Of a stretch of 64,000 nt of DNA, positions 62,947-64,000 are shown piece by piece. The position numbers and the translations under genes are program-made. This DNA is from Leptolyngbya sp. CCY15150. GTDB lineage: Bacteria; Cyanobacteriota; Cyanobacteriia; RECH01. The stretch lies in NCBI RefSeq assembly GCF_016888135.1, contig NZ_JACSWB010000278.1, positions 186,001 to 250,000 on the forward strand, given 5' to 3'. Every line of letters starts with the position of its first letter. The stretch's first letter is position 1. A model generated the notes under the pieces. It ran no database searches and was not told the origin of the DNA. It saw nothing but the letters and a program-made list of their open reading frames with translations.

Positions 62947-63252
62947 TTATTTCTCAGAGTTAAAGGCAGTTACAGCCTTGTCAAACGTCACCGTTAAGTC
63001 CTTCCAAACGGTTTCAAGACCGGCCTGAACTTCCTCAACAGCGGACGCACTAGACTCTTGAAACTCAGTCAGTTTAGCCTGCATGGCCTGCTGCTTCGCC
63101 TGCAGTTCTTCCAACTGGTTGTTGTATTCAATCTTAGCATCAGCTTTGGCTTGATCGGCTTTGGCTCGAAGCTCATCAATTCGAGCGCTAAGCTTATCAA
63201 ACTCAGCTTGTACCTTCTCTTGGTAGGCTTCTTTCTGGCTTAGCGTAGTCAT
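62947..63252 (-). CDS. Small coiled-coil protein
   Basis: 101 residues from MTTLSQKEAYQEKV. It is almost wholly helical, with heptad-like charged repeats (DKLSARIDELRAKADQAKADAKIEYNNQLEELQAKQQAMQAKLTEFQE). AAGGAG nine bases before the ATG supports this start. It resembles a group of small cyanobacterial coiled-coil proteins of unknown role. An upstream in-frame start would add nine residues. Confidence 0.8.
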   Translation of the reverse strand: MTTLSQKEAYQEKVQAEFDKLSARIDELRAKADQAKADAKIEYNNQLEELQAKQQAMQAKLTEFQESSASAVEEVQAGLETVWKDLTVTFDKAVTAFNSEK

Positions 63253-63789
63253 AGGATTGACTCCTTTTTTCAACATCATGATTGTGAGGTTGCTCGGCTC
63301 ATAACTCGTTCTTAGAAAAGCGATCGCTTTCTGAGGTTATGACCAAGAACCGGACTAATTGCTATAGATGCCCTGTAGCCCTAGTTGCCTTGGCAGAATC
63401 TCAATGAGTTATGTCACGAATGAACCTACTCTGATCTAACGTCAAGACCTATGGGTTTGTAATCTATCTTTTGCTGTATTATCAATCGCTTCATCTCATT
63501 CCTACGGAGGATTTATGGAGGATTTACGAGACAGATCAGGCGCTTGAAGTACAACGTGAGGAATCAAGTAGACACGATAGATCAAGGACTGACAGGAGTC
63601 ATGACATTGGCTGATCCAAGACATGATCCCATTGCCTAAAGCCTCTAGTGCCTCTAGTACTCTGAGGCGGACGTAACCCGCCTAGTTGCTAAGGCAGGAA
63701 ACCTTGTGCGTCCTGGATTCCTTTTCGTTGTTATGTCTTCGTTCTTCTACCTTGCGGCACTAGTCTCAAGCGATCGCCCTTTCGATTCA
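63253..63789. other. Intergenic region with a MITE-like copy
   Basis: No gene. It holds the upstream region of the coiled-coil gene and the third copy of the 109-bp element at 63655-63763. Confidence 0.45.
63655..63763 (+). mobile_element. 109-bp MITE-like element, copy 3
   Basis: Left end TAGTACTCTGAGGCGGACG; right end, reverse complement, CTAGTGCCGCAAGG, a slightly decayed form of the TAGTACT terminal repeat. Interior as in copies 1 and 2. A short direct repeat CCTCTAGT lies just before it. Confidence 0.8.
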
Positions 63790-63993
63790 CTAGCTCTGCC
63801 GATCGGTCAACAAATCACTCAATTGACTAACATCAATTCCCATATCCCGACAGGTATCTTGAAGCACGCGACCAAATTGATCGGTATTTTCTCCATAGCC
63901 ACATTGCTGGGCTGCCACCTTTAATCCAAGCCTCGCATTGGCTTGAGCACAGGAAATTAAATCAACACCTTGAAGAGGTTTTAATGCTGCCAT
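63790..63993 (-). CDS. Small conserved-looking hypothetical protein, 67 aa
   Basis: MAALKPLQGVDLISCAQANA at the start, then LGLKVAAQQCGYGENTDQFG and a C-terminal helix DVSQLSDLLTDRQS. Two Cys (residues about 15 and 31). It reads like a small cyanobacterial family. Its ribosome site would be outside the window. The 109-bp element is 27 bases beyond its 3' end. Confidence 0.6.
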   Translation of the reverse strand: MAALKPLQGVDLISCAQANARLGLKVAAQQCGYGENTDQFGRVLQDTCRDMGIDVSQLSDLLTDRQS

Positions 63994-64000
63994 CGGTAGC

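Overview
The window comes from a cyanobacterial chromosome. The HIP1 octamer GCGATCGC recurs in nearly every kilobase. The gene content is cyanobacterial throughout: flavodiiron proteins Flv3/Flv1, a CpcT-type lyase, BciB-type vinyl reductase, solanesyl-PP synthase with a UbiA prenyltransferase for plastoquinone, cyanobacterial Hfq, a CURT1/CAAD protein, an SLH porin, and an RRM protein next to rpsU. A hetZ-patU pair suggests a filamentous lineage. PatU is one long polypeptide rather than the split PatU5/PatU3 of heterocyst formers, so a non-heterocystous filament is the best guess; genus is not determinable here.

Layout. 1-4.7 kb: glycolate oxidation (glcE-like, glcF), bciB, then a candidate small RNA. 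4.7-9.5 kb: dapB, a TVP38-type membrane protein, a 33-codon membrane peptide, sds, and a control region with two exactly 20-bp-spaced palindromes ahead of a good promoter that points into the antisense side of a hypothetical gene. 10.2-17 kb: hetZ-patU, acs, a HTH/PIN toxin-antitoxin pair, an RppA-like regulator. 17-26.5 kb: uvrB, a degenerate receiver, rnc, hfq, flv3-flv1, a SUI1-type factor. 26.8-35 kb: CAAD/CURT1 protein, ubiA, gltX, tRNA-Asp, glpQ, lexA with its own LexA box, rnhB. 35-44 kb: DUF1574 protein, usp, ppsA, lipase, RRM protein and rpsU, small outer-membrane protein. 44.4-50.1 kb: three large multi-pass membrane proteins that look like GT-C glycosyltransferases, two of them paralogous. 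50-55 kb: cpcT, a Cys-rich protein with a nuclease-like ExK motif, DUF2854, RodZ-like protein, a two-repeat protein. 55.8-60.5 kb: SLH porin and a secreted protein with two long Asp/Leu blocks. 60.6-64 kb: trpB and small hypotheticals.

Most of the window is ordinary core genome in short transcription units. The unusual material is in a few places: the (D-L-D-D)n secreted protein with its 12/24-bp minisatellite, the tandem-palindrome promoter at 8.9 kb, an orphan LexA box at 7.36 kb, the sRNA-like locus at 4.5 kb, and three families of small non-coding interspersed elements. One of those elements supplies the stop codon of a GT-C-like gene. No prophage, complete insertion sequence or CRISPR array was seen.
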